In this document: positions 1 through 8,835 of the stretch, one piece after another
Layout of the letters: each line of letters opens with the position of its first letter
Numbering within the stretch: the first letter of the stretch is position 1
Source of the DNA: Magnetospirillum fulvum
Lineage (GTDB): Bacteria > Pseudomonadota > Alphaproteobacteria > Rhodospirillales > Magnetospirillaceae
Direction of reading: 5' to 3'
DNA length: 64,000 nucleotides
Assembly (NCBI RefSeq): GCF_900108475.1
Contig: NZ_FNWO01000004.1
Location: 240,299-304,298 of the forward strand
The notes under the pieces: generated by a model
What the model was told of the DNA's origin: nothing
What the model saw: only the letters and a program-made list of their open reading frames with translations
The model's database searches: none
Made by a program: the position numbers and the translations under genes

Positions 1-184
1 CGAAATCCAGTCCCTCGTCCTCGCTCTTTTTCAGCGCGGACTCATCTTGTCTCGTACCGGTTGTTGCCGGTGACGGACTTGTATGGTCGCGAGATACCTC
101 TAATGCGCGAGACTTTCATGTCGGGGATGGATTTGCTATCATGGGAAAGCGGGAAGAAGTCCCGCCGCAATGATGGGGGTTAGA
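1..184. other. Gene-free left edge
   Basis: No credible coding region is seen here. The stretch runs up to the first gene and holds its ribosome-binding region, with a run of G just before the ATG at 185. A promoter could lie in it, but no convincing -35/-10 pair was found. Confidence 0.4.
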
Positions 185-1090
185 ATGCCCAATATCGGAT
201 TTTCCGTGACCTCGCAGGGGATCGGCGCGCAGTCGCTGTTCCAAAGCATCCGCCAGACTCCGATCAAAGAGGACGTCTTCGCCCGAGCCGATCCGGACGC
301 GAAGCGCCAGTTCGAGGATGCCATCAACATCTCGAAAAAGCTGGCCCAGGGCGCAAAGGATGCCCAGGCCTTCGCCACTACCAAAGATCTCGAAGCAAAG
401 AAAGCGCGTCTCAAGCTCTTGAAGATGCTGGCCCAATCCGCGACCGATCCCCGGACGATCCGGGCGATTGCCCGGGAAGTCGCGGAAATCGCCCGCAGCC
501 TCGGCAATGCTGCCGCAAGCGGGGGCGGCGGCGGCGGCATGGTTCAGGCCAATGCCACCGCCAGCGTCGCGTCGGGCGAGGGTGCCGCCACGCTCGATAA
601 TGCCACCGCCAGCGTCGCGTCGGGTGAGGGTGCCGCCACGCTCGATGCGGCATCCGGGACCGAAGCGGCGGCCTCGGACGCTGTCGTCGCGACCGGGGCC
701 GGGGCGGAGGGGGCGGACGCGGAGGAGGGAAGCCAGACGGCTGACACCGCCGCCGCCCAATCCCAAGGCGAGGCGGTCGCGGCACCGGGGGCGGGCGGAG
801 CCGACCCCTCGATCAAGGAACAGGTCCGGGAATTGCTGCAACTGGCGAAAAAAATCCTGGAGAATCTTCGTTCGAAGGTTCTGCCCGGCAGCCGGGCCTC
901 CGAAGAGATCGAAAAGGCCAACCGCGAGGTTCTGAAGGCGGCGTCCGCGTTCGGAATCTCGCTCGACGGATCGTCCGACCCGGCGTCCTCCCCGGAAGGG
1001 GGCGGATCGGAAGCGGTTGCGGTCGGGTCCGACCTGTCGCTATCCGTCGTCGAAGTCACTACCGTCGCATCGATCAACATCGAGGTGTGA
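185..1090 (+). CDS. Hypothetical protein with Ala/Gly-rich centre and a tandem repeat
   Basis: This gene is not recognised. The product is about 301 residues. ATG codons at 170, 173 and 185 are all in frame; 185 is preferred because a GGGGG run lies about five bases before it. The N-terminal ~110 residues and the last ~90 look alpha-helical and charged. They flank a low-complexity Ala/Gly/Glu-rich middle that opens with a run of six glycines and holds a 16-residue unit repeated twice (NATASVASG and following). No signal peptide or membrane segment is visible, so it is probably cytoplasmic or secreted without a cleaved signal. It is monocistronic: a hairpin terminator follows directly. No function can be assigned. 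Confidence 0.7.
   Translation: MPNIGFSVTSQGIGAQSLFQSIRQTPIKEDVFARADPDAKRQFEDAINISKKLAQGAKDAQAFATTKDLEAKKARLKLLKMLAQSATDPRTIRAIAREVAEIARSLGNAAASGGGGGGMVQANATASVASGEGAATLDNATASVASGEGAATLDAASGTEAAASDAVVATGAGAEGADAEEGSQTADTAAAQSQGEAVAAPGAGGADPSIKEQVRELLQLAKKILENLRSKVLPGSRASEEIEKANREVLKAASAFGISLDGSSDPASSPEGGGSEAVAVGSDLSLSVVEVTTVASINIEV
551..646 (+). repeat. 48-bp tandem duplication, two copies
   Basis: Two adjacent 48-bp units at 551-598 and 599-646 differ at a single base (a c/t change in the codon after the second serine). The unit length keeps the reading frame and doubles a 16-residue Ala/Ser/Gly-rich segment. The near identity points to a recent in-frame duplication. Confidence 0.9.
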
Positions 1091-1091
1091 C

Positions 1092-1121
1092 AGGAAGGAG
1101 GGCGTTGCCCTCCTTCCTTTC
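1092..1121 (+). terminator. Rho-independent terminator after the first gene
   Basis: A perfect 11-bp stem, GGAAGGAGGGC at 1093-1103 and its complement at 1107-1117, closes a GTT loop and is followed by TTTCTCC. It begins two bases after the stop codon at 1088-1090. Confidence 0.85.
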
Positions 1122-1251
1122 TCCTAATCGGGTAAAACCCGCGATTTCGATAAAATTCCATTAAAATTACGACTAATTACTCTACGGGTACCAGGAAAAA
1201 CCCGCATTCCCTACGGTCAACGCCCCACCTACGCCTTTCCGTTGTTCGATA

Positions 1252-1265
1252 TGGACCAAAGTCCA
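1252..1265 (+). promoter_or_regulatory. Short palindrome next to the -35 box, possible operator
   Basis: TGGAC-CAAA-GTCCA is a perfect 5-bp inverted repeat with a 4-base spacer. It ends four bases before the TTGACA of the candidate promoter, a position typical of an operator. The binding protein is unknown, and the arms are short enough to arise by chance. Confidence 0.35.
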
Positions 1266-1268
1266 CAA

Positions 1269-1296
1269 TTGACACTAAGTGATCGCTGGTAATAAT
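1269..1296 (+). promoter_or_regulatory. Sigma-70-type promoter for the export operon
   Basis: A perfect TTGACA at 1269-1274 is followed after 16 bases by AATAAT at 1291-1296, a five-of-six match to the -10 consensus. It lies 33 bases before the ATG of the TIGR03032 gene and is the best promoter match in the 238-base gap between 1090 and 1329. Confidence 0.6.
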
Positions 1297-1328
1297 GGCG
1301 AGGATAGCTATCAATTCCGGGTGTTCGT

Positions 1329-2528
1329 ATGACCGCAGCGGCGCAAGTTCAAAACGCGGCCCGCCCCCAGGGGAGCGGGGGGCTCGCCGCCGTGATGGAG
1401 CAGGAGCGGCAGCCGAAACCGGTGCTGCACCCGTCGCCCGGTCTTGGCGCCTGGTTGAAAGAGATCGGCGGCTCGCTCGCCTTTTCCACCTACCAATCCT
1501 CGCGCCTGTTCTTCCTGTTCGCCGACGAGGATGGCGCGACGGTGGCGCAAGAGCGGATCGTCGGTTCGGCGATGGGGCTGGCCGTCAACGAGCGCGCGCT
1601 GTGGGTCAGCAACAAGGAGCAGATCTGGCGGTTCTCCAACGTCGGCTCTCTCACCATCAAGGACGAGCTTTGGCAAGCGGTCTACATGCCGCGCAAGGGC
1701 TATTTCATCGGCCGCTGCGACACTCACGACATCGTTCCCGGCGGCATCTTCAAGGGACGGGGCTACGAACTGGCCTTCGTCAACACCGCCTTTAGCTGCA
1801 TCGCCACGGTCGATCCCCATTACGGCTTCCGTCCGTTGTGGAAGCCCGATTTCATCACCGCTTTGTCGCCCGAGGACCGCTGCCATCTCAATGGAATGGG
1901 GGTCCAGGACGGCCAACTGGCCTATGTCACCCTGTGCGGCCGGTTCGACACCCCGATCGGTTGGAAAGCGGTCAAGAACGGCGGCGGCTGCGTCATCGAC
2001 ATCCGCACCGACGAGGTGCTGTGCGCAACCGGGCTGTCGATGCCGCACAGCCCGCGCTGGCACCAGGGGCGGTTGTGGCTGCTCAATTCCGGCGATGGCG
2101 ATTTTGGCTATCTCGATAACGGGCGGTTCGTCCCGGTGGCGCTGTGCCCCGGTTTCGCGCGCGGGCTGTGTTTCATCGGCGATTACGCCGTGATCGGCCT
2201 GTCCAAACTGCGCGACAATTTCTTCTCGACCGGGATGGCCCTGAAATCGCGGCTGGAGGATTTGCACATCCCGCAGCGCGCCGGTCTGCTTGTCATCGAC
2301 CTCCGCACCGGCCAGACTGTCCATTGGCTGACGATCGAAGGGGTGGTGACCGAATTGTACGACGTCGCCTTCTTGCCCGGTATTACCCGCCCCTACACGC
2401 CGGGATTCGCCGAGCCCCAGTTGCACCGGCGGGTCATTCACGCTCCCGAAGGGGAGTTCGTCTTTGCCCCGCCCCGGCCCCTGCCGGATTCCAAACCCGA
2501 GACCCTGACCGAGGGGACACCGTCATGA
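1329..2528 (+). CDS. TIGR03032-family protein
   Basis: This 399-residue protein of the TIGR03032/DUF4915-like family has no known biochemical role. It shows the family's alternating hydrophobic-aromatic strands and conserved motifs such as SPRWHQGRLWLLNSG, PGFARGLCF and VTELYDVAF, which look like a beta-propeller. No signal peptide or membrane segment is seen, so it is probably cytoplasmic. Its stop overlaps the start of the giant surface-protein gene as ATGA, so the two are translationally coupled. Family membership is recognised from memory of the motifs. A role in preparing or modifying the neighbouring exported protein is inference from the coupling only. Confidence 0.85.
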   Translation: MTAAAQVQNAARPQGSGGLAAVMEQERQPKPVLHPSPGLGAWLKEIGGSLAFSTYQSSRLFFLFADEDGATVAQERIVGSAMGLAVNERALWVSNKEQIWRFSNVGSLTIKDELWQAVYMPRKGYFIGRCDTHDIVPGGIFKGRGYELAFVNTAFSCIATVDPHYGFRPLWKPDFITALSPEDRCHLNGMGVQDGQLAYVTLCGRFDTPIGWKAVKNGGGCVIDIRTDEVLCATGLSMPHSPRWHQGRLWLLNSGDGDFGYLDNGRFVPVALCPGFARGLCFIGDYAVIGLSKLRDNFFSTGMALKSRLEDLHIPQRAGLLVIDLRTGQTVHWLTIEGVVTELYDVAFLPGITRPYTPGFAEPQLHRRVIHAPEGEFVFAPPRPLPDSKPETLTEGTPS

Positions 2529-5500
2529 ACGTGATCGTCAAGGACAGCAAGCGCAAGCATGGTCTGGCCTCTCCGCTGATCATGGCTTTGGAACCGCGAA
2601 TGATGTTCGACGGTGCCGCCGCGTCCGACGCGGCGCATGCGGCCTCGGACTCGGCTCCCGCGGCGGAGGCCGCCGCCGCCGAAGCCGGGTCGGCCAGTGC
2701 CGCCGCGAGCGAGTCCTCCGATGCGTCCAAGACGAGCGAGGCAACGTCCAACACGGCCGGTTCGGATTCGGCGGCCGATCAGACTGCTGCGGCCAAGGAG
2801 GCCGACACGTCGAACGCGGCGAAGGAGGCGGCCTCGGCCGCCGGATCGTCGGCGCTGCCCTCGTTCGATGCGGTCAAGGAAGTGGTGATCGTCGATGGCA
2901 CCGTCGATGATTGGCAGACCCTGGTGGCGGGGATCGATCCGTCGATTCCGGTGATCGTGCTGACCCCCGACGCCAACGGGCGGGGCGAATTGGCCGAACT
3001 GACCGCGATTTTGTCGAAATTCCACGATCTCGACGAGATTCATCTGGTCACCGAGGGCAGCAGCAGCGGCGTCGTCATCCTGGGCTCCGAAGGGTTGTGG
3101 AGCGAGAATCTCGACTCGGTGTCCGCCTGTCTCGATGCGATTCGCGGCGCGCTGAAAGAGGGCGGCGAGTTGTCGCTGTACGGTTGCTCGATCGCGGCGA
3201 CCGACGCGGGCAAGGCCTTTGTCGATTCCCTGGCCGCCAAACTCGGCAACGACATCACGGTCGGGGCCTCGACCGATTTGACCGGTCCCACCCGCCTCGA
3301 CGGCGATTGGACGCTGGAATACACCACCGGGGTGATGGATACGGTGCTGCCCTTCACCTTGCAGGGGATGCAGGACTTTTCCCATTGCCTCGGCTGCAAT
3401 TTCAACGGGACGCTCAACTCGGCGGGAGCGACGATCACGTCACAAAGCGGGACGGTTTTGCTGACCTCGCAGGCCTATGGCGGTTCGTACTACTGGTTTG
3501 TGACCAACACGATTCACATGAACGGCCAGCAATTTGACGCCGGATATCAGACCGCCTACACGAACACAAACGATGGGGCGGCTAACACCGCTCTATTTGC
3601 CATGGTTGCCGAGTGCGCCGACAATGTCGCTCCCAACAATACGGCGATTCCGACGGTCAGCGGCGGGACGACGGTCGGGACCGGTTTCACGGCGACGACC
3701 GGAACCTGGGCCGATGCCAATAGCGACCCGATCACCTATAGCGAGCAATGGCAGGTCGCCAACGATGCCTCGGGATCGGGGGTTGCCGTCATTAACGGCG
3801 CGAACGGCACCACCTTCACCCCCACTTCGGCGCAGGCGCATAAATATATCCGGGTGGTGGTCAGCGCCTCCGACGACCACAGCAACACCGCCACGGCGAA
3901 CTCGGCCTGGGTTCTTGTCGCCGACAGTGCCCCGGTCAACTCGGCCCTGCCCGCGATCTCCGGCACCGCGACCGAGGGGCAGACTCTGACCACCAGCAAC
4001 GGCACCTGGACCGATGCTGACGCCGATTCCCTCACCTATACACGGATATGGCAGCGCGCGTCCGACGCCAGCGGAACCGGTATGGCGACCATCGCCGGGG
4101 CGACCGCGACCACCTACACCACCACCAACAGCGACGCCGGGTACTGGGTCCGCTCGGCGGTGACGGCCGCCGACGGTTATGGCGGTTCTGTGGTGGCCTA
4201 TTCGGCCTGGACCTATGTCGCGGCGTTGCCGCCGTCGGTGTCGTCGATCGTCCGCGCCAGCGGGTCCGGTGCCACCAATGCCAGCCAGGTCAGCTATACC
4301 GTCACCTTCTCCCGGGCGGTAAGCGGAGTCGATGCCAACGACTTTACCGCGACGGCGGCGTCGGGAACGGTGGCCGGAACGGTGACCTCGGTCACCGGCA
4401 GCGGCACCACCTACACCGTCACCGTCGACAGCATCACCGGCGACGGCGCTCTCCGGCTCGATTTGAACAGTTCCGGCACCGGGATCACCGCCAATTCGGA
4501 CAGTGCGGCGATTTCGGGCGGCTATACCGCCGGTGCGACCGTCACCTTCGACCATACCGCGCCGACGATCACCAACGTCACCCTGGACGGCATCGCCTAC
4601 AAGATCGGCCAGACCCTGACGGCGACGATTACGGTGTCGAGCGATAGCGACAGCTACACGCTGGCTTCGGGCACGATCAACGGCCGGGCGCTCTCCAGCC
4701 TGGCCAGGATCAACGCCACCACCTATACCGCGACCTATACGGTTCAGGCTGGCGACACCGACGTCTTTTCCGGCAATCCCTCGGTTAGCATCGTCCTGAC
4801 CGATGCCGTCGGCAACAGCAACACCGCCTACACCACCGCGATTGCCACCGCGACGACGATCGACGCCCATGCCCCCACCGACATCGTCCTCTCCACGACC
4901 ACGGCGATTCTGACGGCGGGCTCGACGGTGAGCAGTCTGTCGGCGACCGACACCAACAGCGGGTCGGAGACCTTCACCTATGCCCTGGTGGCGGGCTATG
5001 GCAGCAACGACGCCGACAATTCCAGCTTCGTCATCAGCGGCAATAATCTGAATATCGGCCCGAACGCGCTGAATGTCGGAACCTACAAGATCTATGTCCG
5101 GGTGACCGATGCCGGTGGCAACGCCTATTACAAGGCGCTGGTGATCACCGCGGTCGATGCCCCAACGGTCAGTTCGATCACCCGTGTCGGTGGGTCCAGC
5201 CTGACCCAGGGGAGCAGCGGGCTCGATTTCACCGTCACTTTCAATCATGCGATCGACGGCCTCGATTCCAGCGATTTCACCGTCACCACCGGCGCCGGGG
5301 TGACCGGAACCCCGGTGGTCACGGTGACCGCCGGGGCGGACGGATCGTCGAGCTATACCGTCCACGTCGCCGGGTTGTCGGGCGACGGCACCGTCCGGCT
5401 TGATCTGAATTCCAGCGGGACCGGTATTGTCTCCCACTCCAACGGGACCACCGCGATCGTTTCCGGCTTCACTTCGGGCCAGACCTACACGCTTGACCAC

Positions 5501-8500
5501 ACCCCGCCCGCGATCACCAACGTCACCCTGGACGGCAGCGCCTACAAGATCGGCCAGACCCTGACGGCGACGATCACGGTGTCGAGCGACAGCGACAGCT
5601 ACACGCTGGCTTCGGGCACGATCAACGGCCGGGCGCTCTCCAGCCTGGCCAGGATCAACGCCACCACCTATACCGCGACCTATACGGTTCAGGCTGGCGA
5701 CACCGATATCATCGGCGGACATCCGGCGGTCAGCATCGTCCTGACCGACAGTGCGGGCAACAGCAACACCGCCTATACCTCCGCGATCGCCGCCGCGACG
5801 ACGATCGACACCTATCTTCCGACCGATATCGCCATCGCCGGGGCGGATACCGCCACCCACGCTTATTCCGGCCTCGCGTCGGAAACGGTCGTCGGCGCGC
5901 TGTCGGCCACCGATGCCAGCACCGGCGACAGCTTCACCTATACCCTGTCGGGGGCCGATGCCGCCAAGTTCGAGGTGGTGGGCGGTGCCCTGCGGGTGAA
6001 GACCGGCCAGACCCTGGTCGCCTCGACCGTCTACAATGTGACGATTGAGGCGCAGGATCTGGGCGGCAACACCTATTCCAAGGCGTTCACCATCACCGGC
6101 GCGCCCGGCCCGACCGTCGCCGTCGGCGGCACCGCCGCCTATACCGAGCGGGGCACGGCGGTGACGCTGGAATCCGGGCTGACCCTGACCGCCAACGGGT
6201 CTGCGACGATGACCGGGGCGACGGTGACGATCTCGGCCGGAACGCTGGCGACCGGCGACACCCTGAATTGCGTCACCGCCGGCACCAACATCACCGCCAG
6301 CTATTCGGGCGGGGTGCTGACTCTGAGCGGCAGCGACACCGTCGCCCATTATCAGGCGGTGCTGGATTCGGTGACCTTCGTCAACAGCGTCAACCACGAC
6401 CCGACCGTAGCCAGCGCTACCCGCTCGATCAGCTGGCAGGTGCGCGATCAGTACGCCTTCGGGTCGGCGGCGACGACGACTTTGACCATTACCCCGGTCA
6501 ACGACGCGCCCAGCCTGTCGGCGACGGGGGCGACCCCGACTTATACCGAAGCCGGATCGGCGGTGGCGCTGTTCAGCGGATCGTCGATCAGCGTGATCGA
6601 AGGAGGGGGGCAGTCGATCACCCAGGTGGTGCTGACCGTCTCGGGGCTGGCCGACGGAGCCAACGAGAAACTGGTGATCGACGGTGTTGCCGTCGCGCTG
6701 ACCAACGGGACCAGCGGCACCACCGCGACCAACGCGATCGGCTATGCTGTGTCGGTGACGGGGAGCACCGCGACGGTGACCCTGTCCAAAACCGACAGTG
6801 CCGCCAACTGGCAGGGCTACGTCAACGGGCTGACCTATCAGGATATCGGCACCGGGGCGGGGATTACCGGAGGAAATCGGGTGGTGACGCTGACCAGCGT
6901 CAAGGATAGCGGCACCACCGCGAATGGCGGGGCCGATACCAGTGCGGTTTCGATCGCGGCTACGGTGAGCGTGGCGCGGCTCAACCATGCGCCCTCCCTC
7001 TCCGTCACCACCGCGACCCCGACCTTTACCGAAGGCGGCACGGCGGTGACTTTGTTCAGCGGCGCTTCGGTCGGGCTCGGCGTGGGCGACAGCGGGCAGG
7101 CGATCCATGCCCTGACCTTCACGGTGTCGAACGTCAGCGACGGCAGCAGCGAAATCATCGTCGTCGATGGGCAGAACGTCGCCTTGACGGCGGGAACGAC
7201 GACGACGACCGCCAACAGCTTCGTCGTCGCCATCAGCGGCGCGGGCAGCACCAAGACGGTGACGATCACCCGCGGCGGCGATTTCACCGAGGCGCAGGCG
7301 CAGACCCTGGTCAACGGGCTGCAATACAAGAATCTCAGCCAGGCTCCGACGGTTGCGACCCGGGTGGTGACGCTGACCGGCATCCAAGATAGCGGCGGCG
7401 GGTCGGACAGCGCCACCCTGACCGCGCATTCCGACGTGACCCTGGTCGCGATCAATTCGGCCCCGACGCTGACGGCGACGGGGGCCAGCCCATCCTATAC
7501 CGTGATCGGATCGACGGTTTCGCTGTTCAGCGGTGCCGCGCTCGGCACGGTCGAGACCGGGCAGAGCGTCACCGAAGTGAAGCTGACCGTCTCGGGTCTG
7601 GCCGATGGGGCCAGCGAGATTCTGGTGATCGACGGCGTCGAGATCGCGCTGACCAACGGCACCAGCGGCACCACCGCGACCAACACGATCGGCTATGCCG
7701 TGTCGGTGACGGGAACCGTCGCGACGGTGACCCTGACCAAGTCCGACAGTGCCGCCAACTGGCAGGGCTACGTCAACGGGCTGGGCTACAAGAACGGCTC
7801 CGCCGCGCTGCCGACCGGCAACCGGGTGGTGACGCTGACCCAGGTCAAGGATGATGGCGGGACCGCGAATGGCGGGGCCGATACCACCACTCTGTCCGTT
7901 GCGGCGACGGTGATCGGGCAGAGCCCGGCGGTAACGCCGACGCCGACGCCGATTCCGGTGGTGACGGTGGATCCGACACCTGACCCGACGCCCGATCCGA
8001 CCCCCGATCCGACGCCGATCGACACGACGCCTGAACCGCCGCTGACGGTGGTGCGCGACGAGACGCCCGCGCCCAAGGTCGAGACGCCGGTGATCTTGCC
8101 GCGTGACTCGAACCCCTCCACCCCGGTTACGCCGGTGACGATCATTCCGGCGACCTTCACCGTCTCGACCGAGGGGTCGTTCGCGGTCGCGGTCGCGGCC
8201 AAGGCGGCGGGCGCGCCCGACGCCTTGGTGGTCAATTCGCCGATCCGGAATGCCGATTTCGCCCTCGGCCAGCGGATTTCGGTGACCATCCCGGCGGATT
8301 CCTTCGCCAGCACCAGGACGGATGCGGTCGTGACGCTGACGGCGACGCGGGCCGACGGGGCGGCGCTGCCGGGCTGGCTGGTGTTCAATCCGAAGACCGG
8401 GACGTTCGAGGGAACCCCGCCGCCCGGTTTCAGGGGGGTGGTGACGGTCAAGATCATCGCCCGCGACAATGAAGGCCGTCAGGCGGTGCAGACCTTCCGG

Positions 8501-8767
8501 ATCGAGGTCGGTGTCGCGGGCGAGGGGCGTGCCCAGCCGGACGGCCAGGATGGCCAACGTCCCGGTGGCCAACGTCCCGGCGGCGAACGTCCCGGCGGCG
8601 GTGGCCGGACGGGGCAGACGGGCGGCGCTGGCGACCGTGTCGCGGCGGACAAGCCGGTGGGACGGCCGGGGCTGCTCGAACAATTGCACTCGATGAGCAA
8701 GGAAGGCCGTCTGGCCAAGCAAATCGCGGTGGTCGAAGGGCTGACACGCCTGAACAAGGTCGCGTAA
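2525..8767 (+). CDS. Giant LEPR-motif/DUF4347 surface protein (adhesin-like)
   Basis: This is a 2080-residue exported protein. The start at ATG 2525 is chosen because it overlaps the upstream stop (ATGA) and puts the motif LEPRMMFDGA at residues 22-31, a hallmark of large Gram-negative surface proteins. An Ala/Ser/Asp-rich linker follows (about 30-110), then a DUF4347 domain at about 119-270 that includes LYGCSIAA. Cadherin/Ig-like beta repeats with many Thr and Ser run to about residue 1800, followed by a proline linker of PTPD units, a CADG-like Ig domain, a Gly/Arg/Pro-rich stretch and a short helical tail. No RTX nonapeptides, LPXTG or typical Sec signal peptide are seen. The TolC/HlyD/M50 genes downstream suggest a dedicated exporter. 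It is probably a surface adhesin or matrix protein. Confidence 0.88.
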   Translation: MNVIVKDSKRKHGLASPLIMALEPRMMFDGAAASDAAHAASDSAPAAEAAAAEAGSASAAASESSDASKTSEATSNTAGSDSAADQTAAAKEADTSNAAKEAASAAGSSALPSFDAVKEVVIVDGTVDDWQTLVAGIDPSIPVIVLTPDANGRGELAELTAILSKFHDLDEIHLVTEGSSSGVVILGSEGLWSENLDSVSACLDAIRGALKEGGELSLYGCSIAATDAGKAFVDSLAAKLGNDITVGASTDLTGPTRLDGDWTLEYTTGVMDTVLPFTLQGMQDFSHCLGCNFNGTLNSAGATITSQSGTVLLTSQAYGGSYYWFVTNTIHMNGQQFDAGYQTAYTNTNDGAANTALFAMVAECADNVAPNNTAIPTVSGGTTVGTGFTATTGTWADANSDPITYSEQWQVANDASGSGVAVINGANGTTFTPTSAQAHKYIRVVVSASDDHSNTATANSAWVLVADSAPVNSALPAISGTATEGQTLTTSNGTWTDADADSLTYTRIWQRASDASGTGMATIAGATATTYTTTNSDAGYWVRSAVTAADGYGGSVVAYSAWTYVAALPPSVSSIVRASGSGATNASQVSYTVTFSRAVSGVDANDFTATAASGTVAGTVTSVTGSGTTYTVTVDSITGDGALRLDLNSSGTGITANSDSAAISGGYTAGATVTFDHTAPTITNVTLDGIAYKIGQTLTATITVSSDSDSYTLASGTINGRALSSLARINATTYTATYTVQAGDTDVFSGNPSVSIVLTDAVGNSNTAYTTAIATATTIDAHAPTDIVLSTTTAILTAGSTVSSLSATDTNSGSETFTYALVAGYGSNDADNSSFVISGNNLNIGPNALNVGTYKIYVRVTDAGGNAYYKALVITAVDAPTVSSITRVGGSSLTQGSSGLDFTVTFNHAIDGLDSSDFTVTTGAGVTGTPVVTVTAGADGSSSYTVHVAGLSGDGTVRLDLNSSGTGIVSHSNGTTAIVSGFTSGQTYTLDHTPPAITNVTLDGSAYKIGQTLTATITVSSDSDSYTLASGTINGRALSSLARINATTYTATYTVQAGDTDIIGGHPAVSIVLTDSAGNSNTAYTSAIAAATTIDTYLPTDIAIAGADTATHAYSGLASETVVGALSATDASTGDSFTYTLSGADAAKFEVVGGALRVKTGQTLVASTVYNVTIEAQDLGGNTYSKAFTITGAPGPTVAVGGTAAYTERGTAVTLESGLTLTANGSATMTGATVTISAGTLATGDTLNCVTAGTNITASYSGGVLTLSGSDTVAHYQAVLDSVTFVNSVNHDPTVASATRSISWQVRDQYAFGSAATTTLTITPVNDAPSLSATGATPTYTEAGSAVALFSGSSISVIEGGGQSITQVVLTVSGLADGANEKLVIDGVAVALTNGTSGTTATNAIGYAVSVTGSTATVTLSKTDSAANWQGYVNGLTYQDIGTGAGITGGNRVVTLTSVKDSGTTANGGADTSAVSIAATVSVARLNHAPSLSVTTATPTFTEGGTAVTLFSGASVGLGVGDSGQAIHALTFTVSNVSDGSSEIIVVDGQNVALTAGTTTTTANSFVVAISGAGSTKTVTITRGGDFTEAQAQTLVNGLQYKNLSQAPTVATRVVTLTGIQDSGGGSDSATLTAHSDVTLVAINSAPTLTATGASPSYTVIGSTVSLFSGAALGTVETGQSVTEVKLTVSGLADGASEILVIDGVEIALTNGTSGTTATNTIGYAVSVTGTVATVTLTKSDSAANWQGYVNGLGYKNGSAALPTGNRVVTLTQVKDDGGTANGGADTTTLSVAATVIGQSPAVTPTPTPIPVVTVDPTPDPTPDPTPDPTPIDTTPEPPLTVVRDETPAPKVETPVILPRDSNPSTPVTPVTIIPATFTVSTEGSFAVAVAAKAAGAPDALVVNSPIRNADFALGQRISVTIPADSFASTRTDAVVTLTATRADGAALPGWLVFNPKTGTFEGTPPPGFRGVVTVKIIARDNEGRQAVQTFRIEVGVAGEGRAQPDGQDGQRPGGQRPGGERPGGGGRTGQTGGAGDRVAADKPVGRPGLLEQLHSMSKEGRLAKQIAVVEGLTRLNKVA
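4567..4761 (+). repeat. Intragenic repeat, copy A
   Basis: A 195-bp segment that recurs exactly 945 bp later (5512-5706) with only about three base differences (ATC/AGC, ATT/ATC and GAT/GAC codons). It encodes an Ig-like strand block beginning ITNVTLDG and ending VQAGDTD. Confidence 0.9.
5512..5706 (+). repeat. Intragenic repeat, copy B
   Basis: Second copy of the 195-bp segment at 4567-4761. Sequence on either side is similar only at the protein level, so the near-identical core stands out as recently duplicated or homogenised. The 945-bp offset equals 315 codons, which preserves the frame. Confidence 0.9.
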
Positions 8768-8797
8768 CGGTCTGTTTTATCCTGTGGCGGGAATGAT

Positions 8798-8818
8798 CCG
8801 GCACCCGGGCGGTGCCGG
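8798..8818 (+). other. Intercistronic stem-loop between adhesin and TolC genes
   Basis: CCGGCACC at 8798-8805 pairs perfectly with GGTGCCGG at 8811-8818 around a five-base loop. It sits in the only gap longer than a few bases in the operon (8768-8835). No T-run follows, so it is more likely an mRNA-stability or processing hairpin or an attenuator than a full terminator. Confidence 0.6.
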
Positions 8819-8835
8819 ACACGGAGGGGGAGAGT

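Noticed and set aside
3593..8722. 1709-codon open frame on the - strand
   Set aside because: It is antisense to the giant surface-protein gene and reads as Arg/Gly/Asp/His-rich low-complexity protein, the usual shadow of GC-rich repeats. No motifs or ribosome site support it.
2525..8767. RTX calcium-binding repeats and a classical type I secretion signal
   Set aside because: No GGxGxDxxx repeats were found; the Gly/Arg/Pro-rich C-terminal stretch does not fit the pattern.
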